A stretch of DNA of 64,000 nt from Thermoleophilia bacterium (GTDB taxonomy: Bacteria > Actinomycetota > Thermoleophilia > Solirubrobacterales > 70-9): assembly GCA_016650125.1 (NCBI GenBank), contig JAENWT010000005.1:62001-126000 (forward strand). Direction: 5' to 3'. Both the position numbers and the translations under genes were made by a program. This document shows, piece after piece, positions 41,840 to 50,265 of this stretch. The notes beneath the pieces were generated by a model, which saw only the letters and a program-made list of their open reading frames with translations, was not told the origin of the DNA and did no database searches. Position 1 is the stretch's first letter. Every line of letters starts with the position of its first letter.

Positions 41840-43468
41840 TCAGCCGAGCTCGGAAAAGCCCGGAGGCGCCTTGGAAGTGGCGGCTGAGGCCAGGCGCTTC
41901 TTGTGGGTCCGGATCTCCGAGAGCATGCGCTCGAGCCGCGGCTCGGTCGAGGTGTCGATGTGTTTCATGGCGCCGGCCACGGCCGGGTGGACCGCCTCGA
42001 TCGAGTCGTGCATCGCGTGCGCGACCGCGCGGTAGGTCGGGTGGCCCTCCCGCCCCGAGCGCAGCTCGATCAGCTGCATCGCCTCGCGGGCGTTGAGATC
42101 GAGGATGTAGCGGATCCGATAGCCGAGGCAGAGTGCGTACGGGGCGAGTTCGGGATGGCCGTCGTCACGAAGGCGCTCGTATTCAGTGCTGGAGATCTCC
42201 AGCGCGCGTTCGTACTCATCGCCGACCCCGGCTTCGCGCACCTCGCCGGGTACACCGGCCCCGAGATCCGGCATGAGGGTCTGCCACTGACAGGTCAGCA
42301 TGCGGTGGCGCTGAAGGTCGCGGAAAGCGCCGTAGTCGGAAACGATCTCGAAGCGGTAGCTGACCGACTCGAAACCGCGGCCGGGACGGTGGCGGCGGTT
42401 CTTCCGCTCGCCGACCATGGCGGCCATCAACTCTGCCCGCTTCTCGGTACCCATCGTCTCGAGGCGGGCGCGGATCTCGGTCTCGGAGACGTCGGCCTGC
42501 TCGAAAAGGCAGGCGGCCAGCAGGTCATCCTCGGTGCCGTGGACCTGAAGCAGCTCGACCGTCGGTCCGGCCGCTTCGGACTCCCGGCTGCCGAGACCGA
42601 GCCGGTCCACCCACTGCTCGGTCGACGAGCGGCGTTCCTCGAGGAAGGAGATCCATTCACCACCGCGATCGGGGCGGCTCACCCTTGAGACGAACGACGG
42701 CATCACCTGGTTGAGCTCGTCGAGGATCATGCCGCCGAACTGCCGGGCTTCGGGCAACGGTGAGGACATCAGCCGGAACAGCAGTTGCTCGTAAGCCTGC
42801 CCGGAGGCGAAGATGCCGACGTGGCTGAGGGTGGCCGCCGGCAGCAGCCCGCGCAGCAGGTCGAGTGCCTTGGCTTTGATCGAGCGGCGCCAGGGTCCTT
42901 CGGGCTCGCCGTCGCCGCGGGGCCACTTACCGGCCGCCCAGGCCTCGGTCTTCGCCAGGGCCTCGGAGTAGACCGTGAAGACCTGGTCCATCGAGTCTTC
43001 GAACTGCGGTCCGAGCACCTCGTCCCTGAAGTAGCGGTAGCCGCCGCCGGGGATCTCCTGGTCGTAGGCGATGTAACGCGTGGACTGTTCGAGGTAGGCG
43101 GCGAGGCGCCCGCGCTGCAGGACCTTGGTCAGGATGTTCGACACCCATTCACAGGCGATGTGGGCGCCACCGACCTGGGCGATCGAATCGTCGCCGTAGC
43201 CGACGAAGATGCGCTCGTATAGATCAGCCGCGCGCTCGCCCTCGTCCCCGTCGAAGGGGCGGGCGCCGCTCGGCATCTCGGCCGCGAACTCGTCGAGGTA
43301 GAGGCGGCGCAGCGTGCCCGGGTAACGCGAATAACGTGCGAAAAGCGCGCCCTTCACGGTCTCGGGAAGGTTGGTCAGGGCGAAGACGGGCCGGTCGAGG
43401 TTGGTGAAATGCGGCGCCAGGAGTTGCTGTTCGGCAGGGGTGAAAGACTCGACTGGATAGCGCACCAA
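41840..43468 (-). CDS. ThyX-like FAD-dependent thymidylate synthase, tandem-domain form
   Basis: 542 residues, about twice a standard ThyX. Two ThyX-like halves are recognisable. The first has GYGDDSIAQVGGAHIA and QRGRLAAYLEQSTRYIAYD (119-121 and Ser129), the second FRDLQRHRMLTCQWQTLMP (RHR 387-389, Thr397). The ThyX signature RHR-x7-S is thus altered in each half: RGR in the first, Thr for Ser in the second. ThyX makes dTMP using FAD, NADPH and methylene-tetrahydrofolate. No ThyA is seen. Whether this form is catalytically a ThyX needs proof, so no symbol is given. Confidence 0.85.
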   Translation of the reverse strand: MVRYPVESFTPAEQQLLAPHFTNLDRPVFALTNLPETVKGALFARYSRYPGTLRRLYLDEFAAEMPSGARPFDGDEGERAADLYERIFVGYGDDSIAQVGGAHIACEWVSNILTKVLQRGRLAAYLEQSTRYIAYDQEIPGGGYRYFRDEVLGPQFEDSMDQVFTVYSEALAKTEAWAAGKWPRGDGEPEGPWRRSIKAKALDLLRGLLPAATLSHVGIFASGQAYEQLLFRLMSSPLPEARQFGGMILDELNQVMPSFVSRVSRPDRGGEWISFLEERRSSTEQWVDRLGLGSRESEAAGPTVELLQVHGTEDDLLAACLFEQADVSETEIRARLETMGTEKRAELMAAMVGERKNRRHRPGRGFESVSYRFEIVSDYGAFRDLQRHRMLTCQWQTLMPDLGAGVPGEVREAGVGDEYERALEISSTEYERLRDDGHPELAPYALCLGYRIRYILDLNAREAMQLIELRSGREGHPTYRAVAHAMHDSIEAVHPAVAGAMKHIDTSTEPRLERMLSEIRTHKKRLASAATSKAPPGFSELG

Positions 43469-43507
43469 CCGAAACTAACAGGCCCGCCGGTTGTGAGTTA
43501 TGTCGCC

Positions 43508-46204
43508 CTAGAAAGGCGAGTAGCTGTCCGGGTCTTTCATGATCTCGGCATGCCTCTTTGCCAGCCTCACCTTTATCTCCAGGGGGTCATGTGCGACTTT
43601 GGCTGGCCAGCCATAAGCCTTGGCGACAGCTTCGTCCAGTTTGCGATGGGCCTTGGCCAGATCCTGCCACGCACCTTCGTCTAGCTGGTTGTAAAGCGTC
43701 GTGAGTCCGATCCGCTTCTCTTGACAGATCTCGCTTCGGCGTGAGAGCAGAGCGTCGGCAAGTTCACCGATCTCAGACTTTCCCTTGGCCGCTGGCATCG
43801 GCCAAGGGAAAGTTTCGAAACAGGTCGATACCGTGTATCTCGGCCTGTCTTCCAAGGTAGACCCTTCGCCCAAGGCCCAGGTTCCGTGCGCAAGTGAAAG
43901 CAATATCCCTATCGAATATTCGTCGTCAAACACGAAAACCGCAGTCAAGTCGCTTGGGCACACGTCACCTTTTGTCCAGCAGAAGTTGAACCGCTTTCCG
44001 ATGCGATTCACAGTCACGAAGTGATCCATCCCTCTGATTGCGTGGCGCATCGCTGGGCGGGGTTCTACGAATCGCCACCAGTACTTCCGATAGGCCTCTC
44101 GATTGTTCTTCTCACGCTCCGGCTTAACTCGCTCTGTGACCAGCTTGAGGCAGGCCGGAAATTCCATTGCTTTCTCTAAGGGCAACGACGAGAAATCTAC
44201 GATGAAGCGCCTCGGGGATTGGGACGGGTCTTCGGCGATATCCCTACCCACTAGAAATGGGCGAACGACCTCTTTGGCCTTCCGACCGTCAACCTTGATC
44301 AGTTCCTCTGCCTCTTCCGAGGTCAAGTAGAAACTGCCTCCGGGAATAGGCCCCTGGAAAGCCCTGCCCGCGTTTGGCGGCAAGGGTTCATACTCCTCAA
44401 TCGGAACGATTGACTCTTGAAGCCGGGTATTGATTCCAGCAACAGGTTCTCCGTCGAGCAGAAACGATTCCGGAAGCGGTTTGGGTTCCTTGGTCCAGTT
44501 GACAATGCTGACGTTGACCACTGCGTCTCCGGGCCATTTGTGCATTGAGACCGCGTCCGTAATCACACCGCCTGCATCGACCAAATAGTTAAGACTCGCG
44601 CCCCTGGCTCGGTTCTGGCTGACCGAATTTGTCCCGACCATCCCGGCTCGATCGCCCGGCCGCATCACGTCGGAGGCCTTTCGGAACCAGTACACGCAAA
44701 GATCTTTCAGGCCAACGTCGAATTCCTGTTCGATGAATTCGATTTGCTCTCCAGTCAGTACGCCCCGGAGATTCTGGGAGCCGTGATAGGGCGGATTGCT
44801 GACGATCGCTTCAACCTCGGGCCAGGCAGCTCGGAGCGCATCGTCGCGCCTGATGCCATCGAGATCAGCAAGCGGGAGCGTTCGCTCAGGAAGACCGAGT
44901 TCCTTTCCCGCAAGCCACTGCGCCATCCAGAGGGAAAGCCGAGCCAGGTCGACCGCGAACGACTCGATTTCGATTCCCAGCATGTTCGAAAGGGGGAAAT
45001 ACGAATCCCGTTCCGCCCCCGTATCCGACCTTCCCTCGGTCTTGGCAAGCTCATCGATTCGGTCGAGTAGCAGTCGTTCGACTCTGCGAATCTCGCGATA
45101 GGCGACCGAAAGAAAGTTGCCGCAACCGCAGGCTGGATCCAGAACCCGGAACGCATGAAGATCCTTGAGCGCCTGATCGGCCTCGTCATATGTCTCGAGA
45201 CTCGCGATCTTCTCTCTCCAGGGGCGCAAAATAGTTGGTTCCACCACGAGCTGAATCTCGGCTTCAGGTGTGTAGTGCGCCCCGAGCTGATGCTGTCGAT
45301 CAGGACCGAAAACGCTCTGCATAAGCGAGCCGAACACGGCGGGCTTGATCTTCGACCAGTCGAACTCACAGGTCTTCCGAAGAAGGTCGAGTTCGTCCGG
45401 CTCGAGGTGAAGCTTTGTCGGTTCGGCAAAGAGCGATCCGTTCACGTACGGCACGGTTGCGTACATGCCGTGCTTTGGCCGGTCCTTCGCTGAGTTGTTC
45501 AACCACTCGAAGAGCCCCCCAATCTCATCTGCGCTCGACCGGTTGGCGGCCGCGATCAGGCCATCGAGTATGCGCGTGAAACCGAGGTCGTTGATCTGGC
45601 CCGTGTCCTCAGCAAACATGCACCAGACGCACTGGAGGAGAAAGCTCCGGCGCTCTCCGGAACTCCCTTCCTCACGATCCTCAAGGCTGGTGAGCAGCTT
45701 TGCCAGCTCGGTCACCGCTTCGACCGTGACTTCCTCGTCGTTAGCGCTGAAGATCGGCTCTTTGCCGAGAAGGAAGCTGAACGCGGCGAAGTGATCAGAC
45801 AACGCGTTCAGCCCGATATCGAGGACCGGCTTCTTCGAGTGAACTCCGGGAACCCAGAGGATGAATCGGGTGAATGCACAGAGCACGAGGAATGGAGGGG
45901 CACCGACCTCAGTTTCTGCGGCCTTCTCCCAGTACCCGAAGAGCTGATCCTGATGCTTCTCCAGCTTGTTCGCTTCCGAGGCCGACTTCATCTCGATGAT
46001 CGCGATGCCGGGCACCGTGCAGTCGATGAAACCGGATCCGTCGAAATCCTCGAACGAGGCCTGATCGGCGAGATCTGGTCCGAAACACTTGAAAAACTCG
46101 TTCAGAAAAGTCTGGGCCTCGCCCTTCTCGTAGCCCTTGCGAACAACCCAGCGGCCAGCAAATTCAGTGAGATTTGCCTTGATTTCTTCGGTCGAGAAAG
46201 CCAT
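43508..46204 (-). CDS. MmeI-like type IIL restriction-modification enzyme
   Basis: 898 residues, close to MmeI (about 920). N-terminal PD-(D/E)xK nuclease region with Asp61 and Glu71-x-Lys73 (GFIDCTVPGIAIIEMKSA), a helical spacer, an N6-adenine methyltransferase with motif I DPACGCGNF (Asp356) and motif IV SNPPYHG (about 469-475), a target-recognition region (about 620-820) and a short C-terminal helical domain. One protein thus cuts and methylates, usually at an asymmetric site with one-strand methylation. Lower GC than the flanking genes, suggesting transfer. It follows a small helical gene by 6 nt. Confidence 0.9.
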   Translation of the reverse strand: MAFSTEEIKANLTEFAGRWVVRKGYEKGEAQTFLNEFFKCFGPDLADQASFEDFDGSGFIDCTVPGIAIIEMKSASEANKLEKHQDQLFGYWEKAAETEVGAPPFLVLCAFTRFILWVPGVHSKKPVLDIGLNALSDHFAAFSFLLGKEPIFSANDEEVTVEAVTELAKLLTSLEDREEGSSGERRSFLLQCVWCMFAEDTGQINDLGFTRILDGLIAAANRSSADEIGGLFEWLNNSAKDRPKHGMYATVPYVNGSLFAEPTKLHLEPDELDLLRKTCEFDWSKIKPAVFGSLMQSVFGPDRQHQLGAHYTPEAEIQLVVEPTILRPWREKIASLETYDEADQALKDLHAFRVLDPACGCGNFLSVAYREIRRVERLLLDRIDELAKTEGRSDTGAERDSYFPLSNMLGIEIESFAVDLARLSLWMAQWLAGKELGLPERTLPLADLDGIRRDDALRAAWPEVEAIVSNPPYHGSQNLRGVLTGEQIEFIEQEFDVGLKDLCVYWFRKASDVMRPGDRAGMVGTNSVSQNRARGASLNYLVDAGGVITDAVSMHKWPGDAVVNVSIVNWTKEPKPLPESFLLDGEPVAGINTRLQESIVPIEEYEPLPPNAGRAFQGPIPGGSFYLTSEEAEELIKVDGRKAKEVVRPFLVGRDIAEDPSQSPRRFIVDFSSLPLEKAMEFPACLKLVTERVKPEREKNNREAYRKYWWRFVEPRPAMRHAIRGMDHFVTVNRIGKRFNFCWTKGDVCPSDLTAVFVFDDEYSIGILLSLAHGTWALGEGSTLEDRPRYTVSTCFETFPWPMPAAKGKSEIGELADALLSRRSEICQEKRIGLTTLYNQLDEGAWQDLAKAHRKLDEAVAKAYGWPAKVAHDPLEIKVRLAKRHAEIMKDPDSYSPF

Positions 46205-46210
46205 CCAGGC

Positions 46211-46555
46211 TTATGCGGCGAGGGTGTCGTCTCCGGATTCACCGAAAAGGCTGGCTTGGTCTTCGTCTTCCGGCCGGACGTCGACCTCCGGCAAGTGCCC
46301 GTTCCGGGCCTCAGCAGCCTGTTCGCCCGGCTCCTGTGGCCTGTAGTAGGCCTCGGACATCATCTGCTTGAGCATCACACGCAGCTCATTCGAGTACTTG
46401 TCAAGAAGGTCAACCAGGCGTTGCTCGCCTCCGTTTGCCTCGATCGAACGTGCTTCCCTCTCAATGTTCCGGGCGGCACGCTGAAGCTCGTCGAAGGATC
46501 CTTCAACCTTGCGATGGCTCGACTCGTCGAGGGCCTGTTCCGGACTCAGTGACAT
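46211..46555 (-). CDS. Small helical protein upstream of the MmeI-like enzyme
   Basis: 114 residues: a helical N-terminal part (about 5-72, Glu/Arg/Leu rich) and a disordered acidic tail. Residues 100-104 are QASLF, matching the beta-sliding-clamp binding pattern Q-x-[SD]-L-F near the C-terminus. It ends 6 nt before the start of the restriction-modification gene, so the two are almost certainly co-transcribed. I do not recognise the family. A role as modulator or recruiter of the enzyme is speculation from context. Confidence 0.65.
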   Translation of the reverse strand: MSLSPEQALDESSHRKVEGSFDELQRAARNIEREARSIEANGGEQRLVDLLDKYSNELRVMLKQMMSEAYYRPQEPGEQAAEARNGHLPEVDVRPEDEDQASLFGESGDDTLAA

Positions 46556-46717
46556 GAAGTCTCATGCTAGGGGTGGGGTGGGACGCCCATGTGTGAAGAA
46601 GCCGGTATCTCCGCAACTTTTGGCTCAGGGAAGCGTCAAAAACAGCCCGGGTGAAAACTTTCAGGCCACGGATTGATGTTCGCCGAATTCGAGTCAGATC
46701 CCAAGCCTCACCATCGT

Positions 46718-47089
46718 TCACCCCAAGGTCCCGAGCTCGCGGGCGAAAGTCCGGACCGCGCGGAGGCCCTCAAGCCGGGATACCTCTGCGATCAGGTCGA
46801 GTAGCGCCTGGGCATCAACAGATCGAAGCTGGCCGTCCGCCCGGTTCGGACCCAGAACCAACAACCGGCCTTGCGCCTTTTCATCATCGACGAAGAGCAC
46901 GAGCGGGGTCGCGCCGTTGCCACGCCGCCTTTTCCAAACTGCCCGCAACGAACGTTCGGGAGCTGTTCGCGCCTGCGCGAACTCGATTCCTGAGAGCAAA
47001 ATACCGTCAACGATGCCACCAACCTCAACGCCACTCTGACCTGCGCCATCGAAGGTGGAAAGCCGCTCCAGAACCTGCGAAGCACTCAT
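46718..47089 (-). CDS. Possible N-terminal remnant of an Eco57I-type methyltransferase/restriction protein
   Basis: 123 residues. The segment GNGATPLVLFVDDEKAQGRL, then LLVLGPNRADGQLRSVDAQA and AVRTFARELGTL, resembles the N-terminal module of large class I DNA methyltransferase/helicase-type defence proteins in actinobacteria (ATPLVLV-x-DD ... VLGP ... VRSV ... AVR-x-LA-EL). Those continue for several hundred residues, but here a stop follows at once. Either it is a remnant or a stand-alone small protein. It lies upstream of the MmeI-like pair and shares its orientation, 13 nt from the end of the sulfatase-fold gene side. Confidence 0.5.
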   Translation of the reverse strand: MSASQVLERLSTFDGAGQSGVEVGGIVDGILLSGIEFAQARTAPERSLRAVWKRRRGNGATPLVLFVDDEKAQGRLLVLGPNRADGQLRSVDAQALLDLIAEVSRLEGLRAVRTFARELGTLG

Positions 47090-47102
47090 TGCAGATTCGA
47101 TG

Positions 47103-48641
47103 CTAGGCGCGGGATATCCGGCGGAGCTTGCCCGTCGGGCCGACCGCGTAGACCGTGATCCGGTTGGCTCCCCGGCGAATCGAGGAGGGCGAGGTCATCG
47201 TGCCGAAGCGCATCGGTCCTTCGTAGGTGAACGTGCGCGTCGTGCCCGTGATGCGGCCGTTCACGGCGACCGCGACGAGCTGGTCCGCCTCGACGCCAGT
47301 GAGTTCACCCGAGATCAGCGACGGCACGTAGCCGGCGCGGGGCTTGTAGTCAACGAGCCGCCTGGGCGAATCGATGGTGACGGAGGCACCGCCGAGGACC
47401 CGGGTCCGGCCGGGCCGGGTGCCGATCAGTTCGGACTGCGGACCGAGCTTCCAGAGCCCACTGGTGCCGAGGCGGCGCTCGCTCGTTTTGACCAGTCCAG
47501 CACGTTCCGCGCGGATGTCGCTGGTGGAAAAATTGATCTTTTCCATCTCGTACTTGTTGGCGAACATCTCGCGATCTTCGGAAAGCTGATCGATCGGCTG
47601 TCCGTCGGTCGAGTACATGTTCTTCACTCCAAGGACCTCGGCGATGGTCGGCACGATGTCGATCGCCTGGGTTGCCTTGCGGGAGATCTCGCCGGTCTGC
47701 TGCCCGGGGTACTTGATCATGAGAGGCGGGTTGAGGGTCGCGGCGATGTTGCCCGGGCGCGCGTCACGGCGCGGTTGTCCGTTTCCGAACGAATCTCCGT
47801 GGTCGGCGGTCAGAACCACCATCGAGCGGTCCCATGCACCGTTGCTCCTGATCTTCTTCATGACGCGACCGACGAGGCGGTCGGCGTATCCGACCTGCAT
47901 CATGTGCCGCTGCTGGGCCAGTGAGATGCCCGCATCGCTGATCGACCAGGCGCTGTGGTTCCTCGGAACAGTGAAGTAGAGCGGTCCACCGGGGTACTTC
48001 TGGCCCTTCGGCAGGTACTGCAGGGGCTCATGGGGAAGGATCAGATGGAGGACCGAGAGCGTCCGGCCCCCGGCCGGCATCGTGCCGATCCACCGATTGA
48101 TCTCCGGAATGTTGATCAGTTTGAACTTGGCCTTGACAAACTCGCCGGAGTCCGTCTCGTCCGGGGCCTCCCCCTGGTGGCCGTCGGGGCAGAGCGCCCT
48201 TGAACAAAGCTCGGTCACCTCTTCGTGAGAGTGGACCTTGCGCCCCGGCCCCAGGAGATTGAAGATGTTGTCCGGCTGCGCGTCGCTGGTCGGAAGGATC
48301 TGTGCGTCCGCGTGGTTGCCCGTCAGGATCGGCGGCACGGCCCAGGCAGTGAAGTCGCCGGCCGCGGCGTTGTTGCGATACCAGGTGGACTGCGAGCTGA
48401 AGCTGGCTATGTTCGGATATCGGTTCGCGTCGATCTCCTGATCGGCGTTCATCAGGGTCGAGCTCGGGAGCTCGTCGAGGATGATCAGTACCACAGGGGT
48501 AGTCGGATCGACTTCGACCGCCGGCTCGGCAGCGCCACTGCTGCCAGTACCGAACAGGCGGGGACCGAGGACCACAACGAGCAGGAGGAGCAGGGCAAGC
48601 GCGATGACCGCGCCGCCGGAGGTCAGGGCTTTGCCGCTCAG
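47103..48641 (-). CDS. Membrane-anchored sulfatase/phosphoethanolamine-transferase-fold protein
   Basis: About 512 residues if started at CTG 48641, which overlaps the VOC-gene stop as CTGA. The first GTG (48575) falls in the middle of the membrane helix (GGAVIALALLLLLVVVLG), so it is not a credible start. The alkaline-phosphatase-like domain begins TPVVLIILDELPSSTLM, where the nucleophile Thr/Ser region follows, and includes LILPHEPLQYL and VVLTADHGDSFGNGQPRRDA with metal-binding Asp-His. Sequences of this group are sulfatases or lipid-headgroup transferases outside the membrane. Related proteins usually have several membrane helices; this one has one. Confidence 0.8.
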   Translation of the reverse strand: MSGKALTSGGAVIALALLLLLVVVLGPRLFGTGSSGAAEPAVEVDPTTPVVLIILDELPSSTLMNADQEIDANRYPNIASFSSQSTWYRNNAAAGDFTAWAVPPILTGNHADAQILPTSDAQPDNIFNLLGPGRKVHSHEEVTELCSRALCPDGHQGEAPDETDSGEFVKAKFKLINIPEINRWIGTMPAGGRTLSVLHLILPHEPLQYLPKGQKYPGGPLYFTVPRNHSAWSISDAGISLAQQRHMMQVGYADRLVGRVMKKIRSNGAWDRSMVVLTADHGDSFGNGQPRRDARPGNIAATLNPPLMIKYPGQQTGEISRKATQAIDIVPTIAEVLGVKNMYSTDGQPIDQLSEDREMFANKYEMEKINFSTSDIRAERAGLVKTSERRLGTSGLWKLGPQSELIGTRPGRTRVLGGASVTIDSPRRLVDYKPRAGYVPSLISGELTGVEADQLVAVAVNGRITGTTRTFTYEGPMRFGTMTSPSSIRRGANRITVYAVGPTGKLRRISRA

Positions 48642-49006
48642 GCGGACTTGGCGCTCCTCGATGGGGCGGCGGCCATGATCTCCACCTTGTGGCCGCTGGG
48701 GCTGGACAGCTTGACGCGGCGGGCTCCCCAGAGTTCGCGCCGTTCATCTGCCTCAAAGCCGCCGTCGACCAGGCGCTTGAGGGTCTCTTCGAAGTCCCGG
48801 GCGACGATCGCGACGTGTCCAACAACCGGGATCACGGGATTCTCCGTCTGGACCAGATGGATCTGGGTGCCGGCCTTCTCAAACCACGTGTAACTGTCGC
48901 GGAGGGCCTCGGGCACATCGACCTCCTCGAACCCGGCAAGGGTCCAGAACCGGCTGTCGTCGGCGACGTGATCCGGGCTGATTTCCAAAGCAGCGTGATG
49001 GAGCAT
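48638..49006 (-). CDS. VOC (glyoxalase/bleomycin-resistance) family protein
   Basis: 122 residues with one VOC module pair: LHHAALEISPDHVADDSRFW, then AGTQIHLVQ, VVGHVAIVARDFEETLKRL and SSPSGHKVEIM. Metal-ligand His and Glu positions (HHAAL, HLVQ, GHVAI, KVEIM) are kept. Could be a lyase or epimerase acting on a small molecule; substrate unknown. The stop overlaps the presumed CTG start of the next gene. Confidence 0.85.
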   Translation of the reverse strand: MLHHAALEISPDHVADDSRFWTLAGFEEVDVPEALRDSYTWFEKAGTQIHLVQTENPVIPVVGHVAIVARDFEETLKRLVDGGFEADERRELWGARRVKLSSPSGHKVEIMAAAPSRSAKSA

Positions 49007-49078
49007 GCACCCATGGTCTCAGCTTCGATGAACCGTGGCTGCATGCCCCACCACATTGGCCTACCGGCGCAGAAGGGC

Positions 49079-50183
49079 CTACCGGCGGCCCTTCTTGCCT
49101 TTCTTGTTCTTCTTCTGCTTGGGCAGCTCGCACTTGGCGAGCTTGTCCTTGGCTGTGGCGCCGAGGCAGTTGTCCTTGCCGGGGCCGCCGTCCAGACCAT
49201 CCTTGCCGGGGCCGCCTCCGAGCACGTCCGGGCCCTTGCCTCCGCAGAGGCCGTCGTTGCCTCCGAGGCCGCGCAGCGTGTCCTGACCACCGAGGCCGAG
49301 GATGCCGTCGCGCCCGGAGGTGCCGGTCAGGAGGTCGGCCGATTCGGTACCGATGCGATTGATTACCGCGCCCTGGCAGTACGCCAGTTCCCAGGCGCCG
49401 ATGTCGCACTTGCTGGTGCGCTCTACTCCGCGCTGGTCCTTCGGCGGGCAGCCGGCGCCCTTGTTGATCGCCGGACTTATGCTCTTCAGGGCGTTGGTCC
49501 AGGTGGGGCCACCGTTGTAATTCAGGCCGAGCAGCCCGGCTTCACGGTTGATGATGTCGCCCGTCGCCGAGACGTAGTCGCAGCCGTTCGCGTTGCTGAC
49601 CAGGTTGTGGCCCTGCGAGGTGATCGTGCCGCCGAGCTTGGCGCAATCGCTGGCCTCGAAACCGTTGTCCTGGTTGTCGGCGATCAGAGCGTTCCGCAAC
49701 TCGAGACGCTTTCACCGGCGGTCGAGATGCCTCCGCCGTAGATCGCGCGGTTGCCAACGATCGTGCTCGAACGCACGGTCAGGCCACCTTCGTTGAGGAT
49801 TCCGCCGCCGTGATCGTTGACGTCACCGGCGCGGTGAGGTCGAGGTCACCGGTCTCGCCGAGGTCCTCGATCTTGGGCGCCGGCAGAAGTTCTTCGCCTT
49901 CGAGCGGTACGGGGGCGACGTTGCGCCGGGTCAGGTTGAAGCGACCGGACGGCACGACGACCTTGTCCTTGCCGCTGCCGGCCTTGCAGCCGACGGCCTT
50001 GATCACGTCGTCGTTGTTGGCCGACCAGAGCGCTTCCCGGAGTGAGCAGCGGTTGCCGGATTCAAATTCGTCGATGGTCGTGGTCACGTTGATCGTCGCG
50101 GCGGACGAGCCCGATACCCCGGCGAGCATGGCGATGGCAATCGCGATCCCCCCGATTGCAATGCGCAGACTTACTTTTCCCAC
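49079..50183 (-). pseudogene. Broken secreted beta-helix protein with CSLREA and Ca-binding repeats
   Basis: GTG 50183 with GGGAGA ahead of it starts a signal peptide (IAIGGIAIAIAMLAGVSG) and a CSLREA N-terminal module (NRCSLREALWSANND). That frame stops at about 49779. A second frame then reads HGGGILNEGGLTVRSSTIVG and GNRAIYGGGIS, and a third, to 49079, reads LRNALIADNQDNGFEA plus a choice-of-anchor Q-type segment, RTX-like repeats (GRDGILGLGGQDTL, GGNDG) and a Lys-rich end. Two frame changes and a shortened beta-helix core show it is no longer a whole gene. Intact relatives are large surface proteins. Confidence 0.65.
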
Positions 50184-50265
50184 GGTGTCTCCCCTGATTC
50201 GTCTTGATGCCCGGAACGGCAGGCAAACGAAGGAAACCCGGATCAGCGAAGCAGTTGCGGTGCCC

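Noticed and set aside
46503-46721. Small minus-strand gene (72 residues) overlapping the stop of the 46718-47089 gene by GTGA
   Set aside because: It overlaps the start of the better supported 114-residue gene by about 50 nt, has no ribosome site and no recognisable motif. The 162 nt between the two genes more likely hold a promoter.
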